DNA of 64,000 nucleotides from Nocardia brasiliensis IFM 10847 (GTDB lineage: Bacteria; Actinomycetota; Actinomycetes; Mycobacteriales; Mycobacteriaceae). Position 1 is the first letter of the stretch; every line of letters begins with the position of its first letter. The notes under the pieces are model-generated. The model saw only the letters and a program-made list of their open reading frames with translations. It was not told where the DNA came from and did no database searches. Shown piece by piece: positions 55,012 through 63,278 of the stretch. The DNA lies in contig NZ_BAUA01000002.1 in assembly GCF_000710915.1 (NCBI RefSeq), positions 1 through 64,000 on the forward strand. The letters are read 5' to 3'. Both the position numbers and the translations under genes were made by a program.

Positions 55012-55743
55012 TCAGGGGCAGGTGCCGAGTTCGCGTGTCATGGCGTCCTTCTCGGCCTGGGTCACCCAGAGCTGGTACGCCGCTTTGACCTGGATCTGCC
55101 TGGTCAAGTAGGCGCAGCGGTAGCCCTTGCTCGGCGGCAGCCAGCTGGCCGCGTCGGAGTCGCTCTTGGACTGGTTGGTCGGGCCGTCGACGGCCTGCAG
55201 GTTCAGCGGGTCGTTGGCCAGGTCGCGGCGGCGCTCGGCGGAAAGCTGTTGCGCGCCTTTCTGCCAGGCGTCCGAGAGGGCGATGATGTGGTCGATCTGC
55301 ACGTCGTCCGAGGTCTTGGGCCCGCGCACGAATTTGATCGTCTTACCGGTGTAGAGATCGTTGAGGGTGCCGGTGGCCACGACGCAGCGCTTGGTGTCCT
55401 TGAAGGTGACGTCGATGAGATCACGCTGCAGGATGTCGTCGCGGGTGCCGCAACCGTTGTGTCCGCCGGGTACTGACACGTCATCGGACCAGGCGGGGCC
55501 GAATTGCTCACGGGTGTAACCGGTTTTGGGGGCACGCCCGGCGACGCGGACGGTGTCGAGCAGGGCCAGCGCGTCGCGGCTCGGCATGCTCGCCGGTGCG
55601 TCGGCGCAGACCTGGGCGGATCCGGTTTCGCACTGCGCGTTCGCCTTCGGCGGTTCCACCCGGTTCACGTAGTAGTAGGAGACTCCGATGAATGTCACGA
55701 TCGCCAAGACGATCAAAGCGAGTCGCTGTGCTGTGAACTTCAT
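55012..55743 (-). CDS. Exported HNH endonuclease (DUF1524/GmrSD-type domain)
   Basis: A 243-residue protein with an N-terminal signal or anchor (LALIVLAIVTFIGVSYYYV). The outer part has VQIDHIIALSDAWQKGAQQL (the His of the HNH motif with the DHI signature), LNLQAVDGPTNQSKSDSDA (the Asn) and SKGYRCAYLTRQIQVKAAY (the last histidine-like position is replaced by Lys/Arg-rich sequence). Cysteines GCGTRDD, KRCVV and YRCAY may form disulfides. It probably cuts nucleic acid outside the cell (inference). AGGAAG lies before ATG 55743. A terminator lies upstream in the gap. Confidence 0.85.
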   Translation of the reverse strand: MKFTAQRLALIVLAIVTFIGVSYYYVNRVEPPKANAQCETGSAQVCADAPASMPSRDALALLDTVRVAGRAPKTGYTREQFGPAWSDDVSVPGGHNGCGTRDDILQRDLIDVTFKDTKRCVVATGTLNDLYTGKTIKFVRGPKTSDDVQIDHIIALSDAWQKGAQQLSAERRRDLANDPLNLQAVDGPTNQSKSDSDAASWLPPSKGYRCAYLTRQIQVKAAYQLWVTQAEKDAMTRELGTCP

Positions 55744-56237
55744 CGAGCTTCCTAACGCCAACCACCTGAACTATAACGGCCGCCAACGTATCCGGCGGCC
55801 GAGGTGGCGTAAGTGATTGCCCTATATGACTTTCCGCACAGCTGGGCCCTTGAAAGAAAAAGCCACCCCCGAGTCGCCGTGCCGGCGCCGACTCGGGGGT
55901 GGCGGATCACGAGTCACTGCGACCGCGAAGTGCGGCGATGCGGAAGGATGTCCAGTCCCGATTCCGCACACACCGACACCACGGGGCTGATGAGGGAGGT
56001 CCCGAGGTGTCGAACCGCGCTGGGCGAGCTAGCTCGTGATGTTCAGGGGGTGTTCTACGTATTAGGACAGTAGATAATGGGGAGTGATCTTGGCAAGTCG
56101 CGGTCGCTGATTCGGGACTTTTCTCAGGATCATTTCAGCCTGACTGTCATATCTACTGGACGTATACGGATGTACCGCTCGATGGGTGGCTCGGACATCG
56201 TCACCGGTTCGTCGAGCGCAGGCGAAAATGGACGGCA
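55744..56237. other. 494-bp region without a recognised gene
   Basis: It lies between the HNH nuclease gene start and the end of the TDT transporter gene, both on the minus strand. It holds the strong leftward terminator at 55862-55903, an AT-rich stretch near 56050-56080, and no frame with good codon use. A minus-strand 23-codon frame (start near 56131, MILRKVPNQRPRLAKITPHY) is present but unsupported. A small RNA or long 3' UTR is possible. Confidence 0.5.
55862..55903 (-). terminator. Strong minus-strand terminator in the gene-free region
   Basis: A perfect 15-bp stem (55862-55876 with 55889-55903) and a 12-nt loop. On the minus strand it is followed by TTTTTCTTT (complement of 55853-55861). 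Confidence 0.9.
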
Positions 56238-57455
56238 TCAGCGGGCTGCTCCGGTCCGGGCGGTTTCCGCTGCTGCAGTGAGCGCCGCCGGGCGCAGCAG
56301 CGATCCGTCCAGCACGCCGCGAGCGGTGCGTGCCGCGACCACCGCCCACGCGGCGACCAGCACCAGATACAGCAGCACCGCGACGACCGCGAAAAGGTCC
56401 GCGCCGGTGTGGCTGTAGAGCACGGTGCTGCCGGTGACGCAGGTGCCGAGCGGGAAGGTGAAACCCCACCAGGTCAGGTTGAAGGTCAATGCGCCTGCGC
56501 GACAGGTCTTTACCGTCACGGCCAGCGCCAGGGTCAGCCAGAGCATCGCGAAACCCCAGACGGCGAGGCCGAGGATGACCGAGAACGCCAGCAGCCCTTT
56601 GGCGTAGAGGTCGGGCAGCGCGGTCGGGGCGGCGTTGGCGAGCAACCCTGCGGCGGTGACGGATTGACCGAGGGGACCGAGCACGATCCACAGGGTGGGC
56701 ACCATGCCCGCCGCGGGGACGCCGTGGTGTACCAGCCGGGACCAGATCATGGTGATGGTGACCAGGGCGGCGATCAGGCTCAGCCCGAACAGCGCCACGC
56801 AGACCAGGATCATGCTCAGCCGTGGCTGGCCCGCGGGAGTGTGCGGGACGAGCAAGGCGCCCATCGCCGCCGACACCATCGGCGGTACCACCGGCATCAG
56901 CCAGCCGCCGAACGCGGCGTCGGCCTCGACCCGGTGCCGAGTGAACATGCGATAGGGAATGGCCACGGCGGACAGCAGTCCGAGCACGGTGCCCGCGATC
57001 CACAGCACCCAGTCGATCGCCCGTGCCGCGGGCAGCCCGATCACATCGCTGCCGAGCAGCAGGGTGCCGCCGCCGACGGTCAGCAGGGCCATCGGTGGCG
57101 CACCGAAGAACTGCGACATCACCGGATGATCGCGATGGTCGCGGGCGTTGTCGGGAAACCGCACCCGGAGGGTCAGCCATGCCACGCTCAGCAGCACGAG
57201 GAGCGCGGCGGACAGCGCCCACACGATTGTCGCGGCACCCCGCAGTCCGGGGAAGCGCAACGGCAAAGTGGCCGCGGCGTTGGCGACGATGCCGGTCCCC
57301 ATCACGGCGGCGAACCAGTTGGGGCCGAGTTGCCGCAGCGCGGACGGCTTCCGGACGGACCGGCGCTGGTCGAGTTCGTCGACCACGTGCCGCGCGGCTG
57401 CGGAACGGACGGTCAGGGTGGCGGTCATGCCTCCAGCCTGGTCCCCGGTTGTCAT
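56238..57455 (-). CDS. TDT (tellurite-resistance/dicarboxylate) family transporter
   Basis: A 405-residue membrane protein with ten helices, matching the TehA/SLAC1 family: LGPNWFAAVMGTGIVANAAA at the start, WTGT-like and pore residues in SQFFGAPPMALLTVGGGTLL, and WWGFTFPLGTCVTGSTVLY later. Members carry C4-dicarboxylates, sulfite, nitrate or chloride. Start 57455 (MTTGDQAGG) is chosen because GGAGG lies too close to the alternative ATG 57428. It is divergent from a LysR gene, sharing the palindrome at 57476-57489, so sulfite or dicarboxylate control is plausible (inference). Confidence 0.88.
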   Translation of the reverse strand: MTTGDQAGGMTATLTVRSAAARHVVDELDQRRSVRKPSALRQLGPNWFAAVMGTGIVANAAATLPLRFPGLRGAATIVWALSAALLVLLSVAWLTLRVRFPDNARDHRDHPVMSQFFGAPPMALLTVGGGTLLLGSDVIGLPAARAIDWVLWIAGTVLGLLSAVAIPYRMFTRHRVEADAAFGGWLMPVVPPMVSAAMGALLVPHTPAGQPRLSMILVCVALFGLSLIAALVTITMIWSRLVHHGVPAAGMVPTLWIVLGPLGQSVTAAGLLANAAPTALPDLYAKGLLAFSVILGLAVWGFAMLWLTLALAVTVKTCRAGALTFNLTWWGFTFPLGTCVTGSTVLYSHTGADLFAVVAVLLYLVLVAAWAVVAARTARGVLDGSLLRPAALTAAAETARTGAAR

Positions 57456-57475
57456 GTCAGGTAGCGGCCGTGTGC

Positions 57476-57489
57476 CTATGCATGCATAG
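57476..57489. promoter_or_regulatory. LysR-type palindrome between TDT and LysR genes
   Basis: CTATGCA/TGCATAG, a perfect 14-bp palindrome ending inside the -10 box of the LysR gene and 20 nt from the TDT start. Confidence 0.65.
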
Positions 57490-57492
57490 ACT
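57487..57492 (+). promoter_or_regulatory. -10 box of the leaderless LysR gene
   Basis: TAGACT ends 6 nt before ATG 57499, overlapping the palindrome. Confidence 0.6.
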
Positions 57493-57498
57493 CGTTCT

Positions 57499-58407
57499 AT
57501 GCCCCTGTCCCCGCGCGTGCCCGACCTGGCCGCCCTCGACCTGCTGCTTTCGGTGATCGAGCTGGGCAGCCTCGGCCGCGCCGCGCAGCAGCACGGCATC
57601 AGCCAGCCGTCCGCGTCCTCGCGCATCCGGTATCTGGAGCAACTGGTCGGGGTGCCCGTGCTGGAACGCAGCACGCTCGGTTCCCGGCCCACTCCGGCCG
57701 GCTCACTCATCGCGGAATGGGCCAGGGCCGTGGTGCGCGCGGCCGAGCAACTCGACGCCGGGATCGGCACGCTCCGCGCGGAACGCGCGTCGCACCTGCG
57801 CGTGGCGGCGAGCCAGACCATCGCCGAATATCTGTTTCCCGGCTGGCTCATGCAACTGCGGGCCAGTGCGCCCGACACCGCCATCGCGCTCGAATCCGGC
57901 AACTCGGTCGAGGTCGCGCAGCAGGTGCTCGACAGCAAGGCGGCCATCGGATTCGTGGAGAGCCCACAGAGTTTCCGCGGTCTGGAGTCGCACGCGGTCG
58001 CGACCGACCGGCTCGTCGTGGTGGTCGCGCCCGCACATCGCTGGGCCCGGCGCGGCACGGTCGGCTTCGCCGAACTCGCCGAAACCCCGCTGATCCAACG
58101 GGAAGCGGGCTCGGGCACCCGAAACTGGTTCGAGCACGCGGTAACTCGGCGGCTACCAGGATGGACACCGGACGTCGCCTTGGAACTGTCGTCGACGACG
58201 GCCATCAAGACAGCCGTCGCCTCGGGTGCCGGCCCGGCGGTGCTCAGCTCGCTGGCCGTCGCCGCCGAGCTCGGCGCGGGCACCCTGGTCTCGCCCACTG
58301 TCACCGATCTCGACCTGACCCGCACGCTGCGCGCGGTCTGGCCGACCGGCCATCGGCTCACCGGACCCGCACGCGAGCTCTACACGATCGCCCGCCGCAG
58401 CGGTTGA
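57499..58407 (+). CDS. LysR family regulator of the TDT transporter
   Basis: A 302-residue regulator. The winged helix reads LAALDLLLSVIELGSLGRAA and GISQPSASSRIRYLEQLVGV (about 8-58). The effector domain has RLVVVVAPAHRWARRGTVGF and ASGAGPAVLSSLAVAAELGA. It is divergent from the TDT transporter with a shared perfect palindrome, the standard LysR layout, so it likely controls that transporter and itself. ATG 57499 is leaderless. Confidence 0.92.
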   Translation: MPLSPRVPDLAALDLLLSVIELGSLGRAAQQHGISQPSASSRIRYLEQLVGVPVLERSTLGSRPTPAGSLIAEWARAVVRAAEQLDAGIGTLRAERASHLRVAASQTIAEYLFPGWLMQLRASAPDTAIALESGNSVEVAQQVLDSKAAIGFVESPQSFRGLESHAVATDRLVVVVAPAHRWARRGTVGFAELAETPLIQREAGSGTRNWFEHAVTRRLPGWTPDVALELSSTTAIKTAVASGAGPAVLSSLAVAAELGAGTLVSPTVTDLDLTRTLRAVWPTGHRLTGPARELYTIARRSG

Positions 58408-58426
58408 GCGCCGGTGCGCGGTGCGC

Positions 58427-59110
58427 TCACGCCGAGTCGGCGGGCTGGGCGGTCGGCGGCACGCCGGTGTCGAGAAAACGGATCAGCCGATCGATCCGGG
58501 CAGTGTGATCGACGCAGCGCTCGAGTTGGTTGGCGAGCAGCGCGAGGGCGATCGCCGACGTGGTCGGCTGAGCCGACGCCGGATCTGCCAGGGCCGTATG
58601 CAATTGCTGATGCAGCACTTCCATGGCTTGGCTGCCTGATTCCGGTTCGGTGCCCGAATCCTGACGGCCGGTCGCGACGGCCGCGCCGCTCGCCGCGGTG
58701 CGGGCGGCCGCGAGCCTGCCCATCGCGGCGAGAATGTCCAGCACCGCTTGCGGCGCAACATGTCCCGGATGGCTCTGATACACCTGATCGGCGACCTTGC
58801 TCACCAGGGTGCCGATGCCGGACAGTTCGGTCGCGATCTGAATGGCGGTGACCACGTGGCGCAGGTCGCGGGCTACCGGCGCCTGCAGCGCGAGCAGCAC
58901 TACGGTTCTCGCCTCGCACGCGCCGTACATCCCCTGTAGTTGTTCGTCGAGTGCGAACACCTCGTAGGTCGCGGTGAGATCCGCCCCGACGAGCGCGTCG
59001 GTCATCCGCTCCGTAGCGTCGTGAGTGAGTCGGCACATGAGAGTCAGATCATTGGTCAAAGCGACGAGCTCGCGAGTGAACTGGGTTCGCACGCGCAAAT
59101 TCTCGCCCAT
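58427..59110 (-). CDS. PhoU family protein
   Basis: A 227-residue all-helical protein with two PhoU repeats: LRVRTQFTRELVALTNDLTL and ARDLRHVVTAIQIATELSGI in the first, ALLANQLERCVDHTARIDRL in the second (usually ERIGDHA-like, here degraded to ERCVDHT). PhoU modulates phosphate import and two-component signalling. No pst genes lie nearby, so this is a stand-alone copy. ATG 59110 gives the family N-terminus; a GTG at 59128 is possible. Confidence 0.87.
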   Translation of the reverse strand: MGENLRVRTQFTRELVALTNDLTLMCRLTHDATERMTDALVGADLTATYEVFALDEQLQGMYGACEARTVVLLALQAPVARDLRHVVTAIQIATELSGIGTLVSKVADQVYQSHPGHVAPQAVLDILAAMGRLAAARTAASGAAVATGRQDSGTEPESGSQAMEVLHQQLHTALADPASAQPTTSAIALALLANQLERCVDHTARIDRLIRFLDTGVPPTAQPADSA

Positions 59111-59234
59111 ATCCGCGCGCCTGGGCACATGAATCCCCTGTCGGCCACGAATTGACCGCCTATATGATGCCGACTCGGTACCCGTCGGCCGCGAATACCA
59201 CCGAGTACACGACCGCAGCTGGCAGGATTGAGCT

Positions 59235-60038
59235 GTGCAGCGCGATGTGTCGGCTCATCTGGAGGTGGCGATCACCGCGCCGACGACCCTGGAATTCCAG
59301 ATCGCCGCGGCCCGGCACCCGAATCTGGAGTTGAACGAATCGCTGGTGTTCGAGCTCGACGGCCGGTCGGTCACGCCGTGGGAGATCTTCGGACCGCACG
59401 GCACCCGGATCCACAAATTCTCGGTCGGCCCGGGCACCCTACGCGCCCATTACACCGCGACCGTGCTCGGCACCGCGCTGCCGGACAGTCCTTCCGATTA
59501 CGATCTCGCGCTGTATCTGCGCCCCAGCCGCTTCGCCGAATCGGACAAGCTGCTCGGCTTCGCCAATACCGAATTCGGTTCGGCCACACCGAGCACGCAA
59601 CTGGCCGCCGAGGTGTCGGCGTGGGTCGGCAGGCGGATCCGCTACGTCGCGGGCAGCAGCGACCCCATCGACGGTGCGGTGGAGACGCTGCTGTCCGGTG
59701 CCGGCGTGTGCCGTGATTTCGCGCATCTGGTCGTCGCGCTGTTGCGCGCGGTCAAGGTGCCCGCCCGGGTGGTGTCGGTCTACGCGCCGGGCTGTGTGCC
59801 GATGGACTTCCACGCGGTCGCCGAGGCCTACGTCGACGGGATCTGGCGCGCCTTCGATGCCACCGGCCTGGCCCCGCGTTCCACGCTGGTGCGCATCGCC
59901 ACCGGCCGCGACGCCTCCGACGTGGCTTTCCTCGACAACCACGGCGGCGAGATCGGGGTGAACAGTCTCCAGGTCAACGCGACCGTCGACGGCTTCCTCC
60001 CGTTCGACGACAACGTCACCCCGACCTCGGTCTGGTGA
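59235..60038 (+). CDS. Transglutaminase-like cysteine protease family protein
   Basis: A 267-residue protein. The second half carries the papain-like triad C159 (SGAGVCRDFAHL), H193 (PMDFHAVAEAYV) and D208 (IWRAFDATG). The first 110 residues are a beta-rich N-terminal domain common in bacterial transglutaminase-like enzymes of the YebA/peptide-ligase type. Roles include peptide cross-linking or cleavage. No signal peptide is seen. GTG 59235 is the start. It converges on the FG-GAP gene 6 bp away. Confidence 0.9.
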   Translation: MQRDVSAHLEVAITAPTTLEFQIAAARHPNLELNESLVFELDGRSVTPWEIFGPHGTRIHKFSVGPGTLRAHYTATVLGTALPDSPSDYDLALYLRPSRFAESDKLLGFANTEFGSATPSTQLAAEVSAWVGRRIRYVAGSSDPIDGAVETLLSGAGVCRDFAHLVVALLRAVKVPARVVSVYAPGCVPMDFHAVAEAYVDGIWRAFDATGLAPRSTLVRIATGRDASDVAFLDNHGGEIGVNSLQVNATVDGFLPFDDNVTPTSVW

Positions 60039-60044
60039 CCTCGC

Positions 60045-61187
60045 TCAGCTGATGTTCTTCAAGAACGACACGGCGTTCGCGCTACCCGCCACCACGATGT
60101 CCAGCTTGCCGTCGCCGTCGTAGTCGGCGACCGCGGGTGTCTGCGGCTGGGAGGTGACGTCGAATTCACCGGTCTTGCTGATGGATCCGCCGGTGCCGGC
60201 GAAGATCACCATCTTCGAGTTGAGCACCGCCGACATCGCGGCGTCGAGCTTGCCGTCCTTGTCGAAGTCGGCGACCGCGATGCTGGTCGGGCCGAGTCCC
60301 GACAGCGCGACCCGGTCGGTCTTCTTGAATCCGCCCTGACCGTTCGACAGCAGCAGCGTGGTGCTGAACGAGAACGAGTCGGCGGAGATGACGTCGTCGA
60401 TACCGTCGCCGTCGAAGTCGCCGGCCCGGACGTCCTCGGTGATGAGGCCGGAGGTGCTCGCGTCGCGGCGGGCGAAACTGCCGTCGCCGTTGCCGGTGAA
60501 GATCTGCACCTGCTGCAACACGGTGTTGTTGATCGCTATGTCTATCTTGTTGTCCGAGTTGAACTTTCCGACGGTGAAGGCCGACGGGGTGCCCAGCACC
60601 GAGCTGGTCGATCCGCCGTCGAGGGTGCCGTCCCCCTTGCCGATCCAGGTCTTGACGCCGGTGGGCACGAGGCTCAGCACGTCGGCCTTGCCGTCGCCGT
60701 TGGCGTCGGCGACGATCACTTCCTGTTGTGCGCCTTCGAGTGTCGTGTACTTCTCGGCGGCGGCGAAGGTGCCGTTGCCGTTGTTCAGGAAGGTCGCGAT
60801 GGTCGTCCAGGCCTGCGCGACGACGTCGGGTTTTCCGTCCCCGTTCAGGTCGCCCGCGGCCACCGCGCCGAATCCGATGCCGACATCGCCCACCCTGGTG
60901 CCGCTGTTGAACTTGCCGTCCCCCTTGCCGGTCATCAGGACCGGCCCCGCCCCTTGGAAATCGGCCGCGACGATATCGGCTTTGCCGTCACCGTTGAAAT
61001 CGGCCGTGACTGTGCCGATCGGCGAGGGACCCGGCCCCCATGACGGAAACTGGCCACCGGAAGGGGAATCCACCTTCGGTGCGAAGTTGATCGCTCCCGC
61101 GGCCTGGGCGGAAGCAGGGAAGGCTAGGTAGAGTGCTGCGGCCGCGGCGATGACGACGCCGCGCGGACGGAGGGATGCAGTAGGCAT
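60045..61187 (-). CDS. Secreted seven-bladed FG-GAP/VCBS beta-propeller protein
   Basis: A 380-residue exported protein. The signal peptide (VVIAAAAALYLAFPASAQAA) is followed by seven calcium-type motifs spaced 46-50 residues apart: 63-71 (DFNGDGKAD), 113-121, 161-169, 209-217 (FNSDNKID), 257-265, 307-315 and 355-363. This makes one closed seven-bladed propeller. The fourth motif has lost the second Gly. Such propellers bind ligands, metals or surfaces; no enzyme residues are seen. ATG 61187 is chosen for the signal peptide. Confidence 0.9.
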   Translation of the reverse strand: MPTASLRPRGVVIAAAAALYLAFPASAQAAGAINFAPKVDSPSGGQFPSWGPGPSPIGTVTADFNGDGKADIVAADFQGAGPVLMTGKGDGKFNSGTRVGDVGIGFGAVAAGDLNGDGKPDVVAQAWTTIATFLNNGNGTFAAAEKYTTLEGAQQEVIVADANGDGKADVLSLVPTGVKTWIGKGDGTLDGGSTSSVLGTPSAFTVGKFNSDNKIDIAINNTVLQQVQIFTGNGDGSFARRDASTSGLITEDVRAGDFDGDGIDDVISADSFSFSTTLLLSNGQGGFKKTDRVALSGLGPTSIAVADFDKDGKLDAAMSAVLNSKMVIFAGTGGSISKTGEFDVTSQPQTPAVADYDGDGKLDIVVAGSANAVSFLKNIS

Positions 61188-61442
61188 GAGATGTCCTGGT
61201 GTGCTGAGAGTAATGCGGGGGACCAGGACTCTATGGCGCGTATCACATTCGGAAGGCCGCATTTTCGGCGATTCGTGGGATTGCCGGATCCGCGGGTGCA
61301 CCTTTGCGGCACTGTGCCCAAAACGCTTTTCGCACAGTGCACTACCCGCGGTCGCCGGATCGGACACGATGCCCAATCGCCGCAGTGTGTCCGCACACTC
61401 GCCGGTACTACCGTCGCCGCACGCGCGCCGGCCTGGACCAGC

Positions 61443-62516
61443 TCAGCCCTGGTCCTTGGCGCACTTCGACCAGAACTTGAACGGGCCCTGGATGTTCCAG
61501 GCGCTCTGCGCGCGGGCGACGGCTTTGTCCTGGGCCTCGTCGATGGTGACGCCCCAGTCCGAACCCCAGCCGTTGTTCTGGCCGAAGGCGAACGCGACGC
61601 AGCCGTCCTTCGACCAGACCGGCTCCTGGCAGGACGGACCGCAGGCGAGCTGCGCCTTCGCGGACGCGGCTTCCTGGCTGAGTGTGCTTGTGGCCCAGTG
61701 CACCTCGCTGGACGCCTCGTTGTAGGTCGCGGCGATCCACGTGGTCGTGGCCTTGGGCGTGGTGGTCGGCGGTGCCGTGGTCGGCGGCGGCACCTTGGCG
61801 CTCGGCCGGGTGCTCGGCGTCGTGGACGAGTCGATGGAACCCGCGGCGGACTGGCTGGTGGTGGCGCTCGCGCTCCGCTCGTAGCGGTCTTGCTTCTCGT
61901 TGTTCTTCCACACCTTCAGCCCGATGATGCCGGCGATCACGAGCACGGTGAACAGCACCGAACCGATTGCGGCGAGGATCTTTCCACCACCACCACCCGA
62001 ACCGGAACCGCCGGGTCCGTACTGCGGTGGGTATTGGCCGGGCGGGGGACCGGGTGGGAACCCGCCCTGCTGCGGCGCGAACTGCTGCGGCGCTTGCTGA
62101 TACTGCGGCTGTTGATACTGCGGCGGTTGCTGCTGGTACTGCGGCACCGACGGATACTGCTGTCCCTGCGGCCCGTAGGGCTGACCGTACTGCGGCTGGC
62201 TCATCGGGTTGAGCAGGGTGGGATCGGCGGGCGGCATCTGCTGGTAGGCGGGATCGGCCTGGCTGACGGGGTTCAGCAGGGTCGGATCCGACGGCGGCAC
62301 CGGGCGGTAGCCGGGATCGGGCTGGCTCATCGGATTGAGCAGGGTGGGATCGGCGGGTGGTACCTGCTGGTATCCCGGACCGGAGTGATGCGCCGGATTC
62401 AGCATCGTCGGATCCGAACGCTGCTGGTCGGGAGCCTGCTGTCCGCCCTCGGCCGGTTTCGGCTGAGCGTTCGGGTCGTAAGGCTGCCCGGGGTACTGGC
62501 CGGGTGGGTATGACAT
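61443..62516 (-). CDS. Membrane protein with 21-residue repeats and a DUF4189 domain
   Basis: A 357-residue protein. Residues 1-165 are cytosolic and Pro/Gln/Tyr-rich, with three tandem 21-residue repeats (34-54, 55-75, 76-96) of the type ADPTLLNPMSQPDPGY-xx-VPP and a partial fourth. One helix follows (ILAAIGSVLFTVLVIAGIIG). The outer part is a Thr/Pro linker and a DUF4189 domain with WIAATYNEASSEVHWATS, CGPSC, DGCVAFAF and FWSKCAKDQG. DUF4189 occurs in mycolata exported proteins of unknown role. GGGAG precedes ATG 62516. Confidence 0.82.
   Translation of the reverse strand: MSYPPGQYPGQPYDPNAQPKPAEGGQQAPDQQRSDPTMLNPAHHSGPGYQQVPPADPTLLNPMSQPDPGYRPVPPSDPTLLNPVSQADPAYQQMPPADPTLLNPMSQPQYGQPYGPQGQQYPSVPQYQQQPPQYQQPQYQQAPQQFAPQQGGFPPGPPPGQYPPQYGPGGSGSGGGGGKILAAIGSVLFTVLVIAGIIGLKVWKNNEKQDRYERSASATTSQSAAGSIDSSTTPSTRPSAKVPPPTTAPPTTTPKATTTWIAATYNEASSEVHWATSTLSQEAASAKAQLACGPSCQEPVWSKDGCVAFAFGQNNGWGSDWGVTIDEAQDKAVARAQSAWNIQGPFKFWSKCAKDQG
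62229..62417 (-). repeat. Three tandem 63-bp coding repeats
   Basis: They encode residues 34-96 of the DUF4189 protein as three 21-residue units (positions 34-54, 55-75, 76-96), with a partial fourth unit to about residue 110. The period of 63 bp keeps the reading frame, so copy number could vary by slippage. Confidence 0.8.
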
Positions 62517-62758
62517 GAGCTCCCGCTGCTGGTCGTCTCGATAGAGGCGGAGCCAGGGTATCGGCTCGCCGCCAGGGAATCTGCCCCCGCCAATGGGGGC
62601 ACGAATTATCAGGCCGAGCTGAAAATACCCGCTGCCGACCTGCGATGCGTAGACCTGGGATGAATGCGGGCGCGGCACGGAAGAAAACGGTCTCTGCCGA
62701 TGTCATACCCTCCGGTGACCTGAGCAGGTTCCGCAGACCGCACAAGACTGGAGAGTGC

Positions 62759-63166
62759 ATGACGACGTACGAGATCCCGGAGAAAGCCCGCGACTTGCTG
62801 GAGCGCCCGATCTACGCGAGCCTGGGCACGACCCGGCCGGACGGCGCACCGCAGGTGAACCCGATGTGGTTCGTGTGGGACGGTGAGTACATCTGGTTCA
62901 CCCACACCAACTTTCGGCAGAAGTTCAAGAACCTGGCCCAGGAGCCGCGCGTCTCGATCTCGATCTTCGACCCGGACAATCCCTACCGCTACATCGAGGT
63001 GCGCGGCGTGGTCGACCATGTCGACGACGATCCCGAGGGCGCCCTCTACAGCCGCCTGGCCGAACGCTACGGCCGCGGCCCGGTGGTACCGCCGGACGCG
63101 AAGGACCGGGTAGCCATCGCGGTCCGGCCGACGGGCGCGAGCGGGTACGCCCTGCAGGACCACTGA
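62759..63166 (+). CDS. PPOX class F420-dependent oxidoreductase
   Basis: A 135-residue split-barrel flavin/deazaflavin protein: ARDLLERPIYASLGTTRPDG, PQVNPMWFVWDGEYIWFTHT and FKNLAQEPRVSISIFDPDNP match the F420-binding PPOX-class enzymes of actinobacteria. It likely reduces a small compound with F420H2, though flavin binding is possible too. GGAGAG precedes ATG 62759 at 5-nt spacing. It diverges from the DUF4189 gene. Confidence 0.9.
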   Translation: MTTYEIPEKARDLLERPIYASLGTTRPDGAPQVNPMWFVWDGEYIWFTHTNFRQKFKNLAQEPRVSISIFDPDNPYRYIEVRGVVDHVDDDPEGALYSRLAERYGRGPVVPPDAKDRVAIAVRPTGASGYALQDH

Positions 63167-63172
63167 CCCGTA

Positions 63173-63202
63173 CCCTCTCGGCCTCTGCTGGGGCCGGGAG
63201 GG
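63173..63202 (+). terminator. Terminator after the F420-type gene
   Basis: An 11-bp stem with one mismatch (63173-63183 with 63192-63202) and an 8-nt loop. Confidence 0.65.
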
Positions 63203-63278
63203 CGTCCAAAAACCGGCAAAACGCCCACCGGTACCGCTCTGACCTGTGTGCGGATCGGTTGCTGGAACGATGGATCTC

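Noticed and set aside
55981..56016. CTGATGAG (55987-55994) followed by CGAAC (56011-56015), recalling a hammerhead ribozyme core.
   Set aside because: The intervening stem is poor, the second core should read CGAAA, and no GUC-type cleavage stem is formed, so it is chance similarity.
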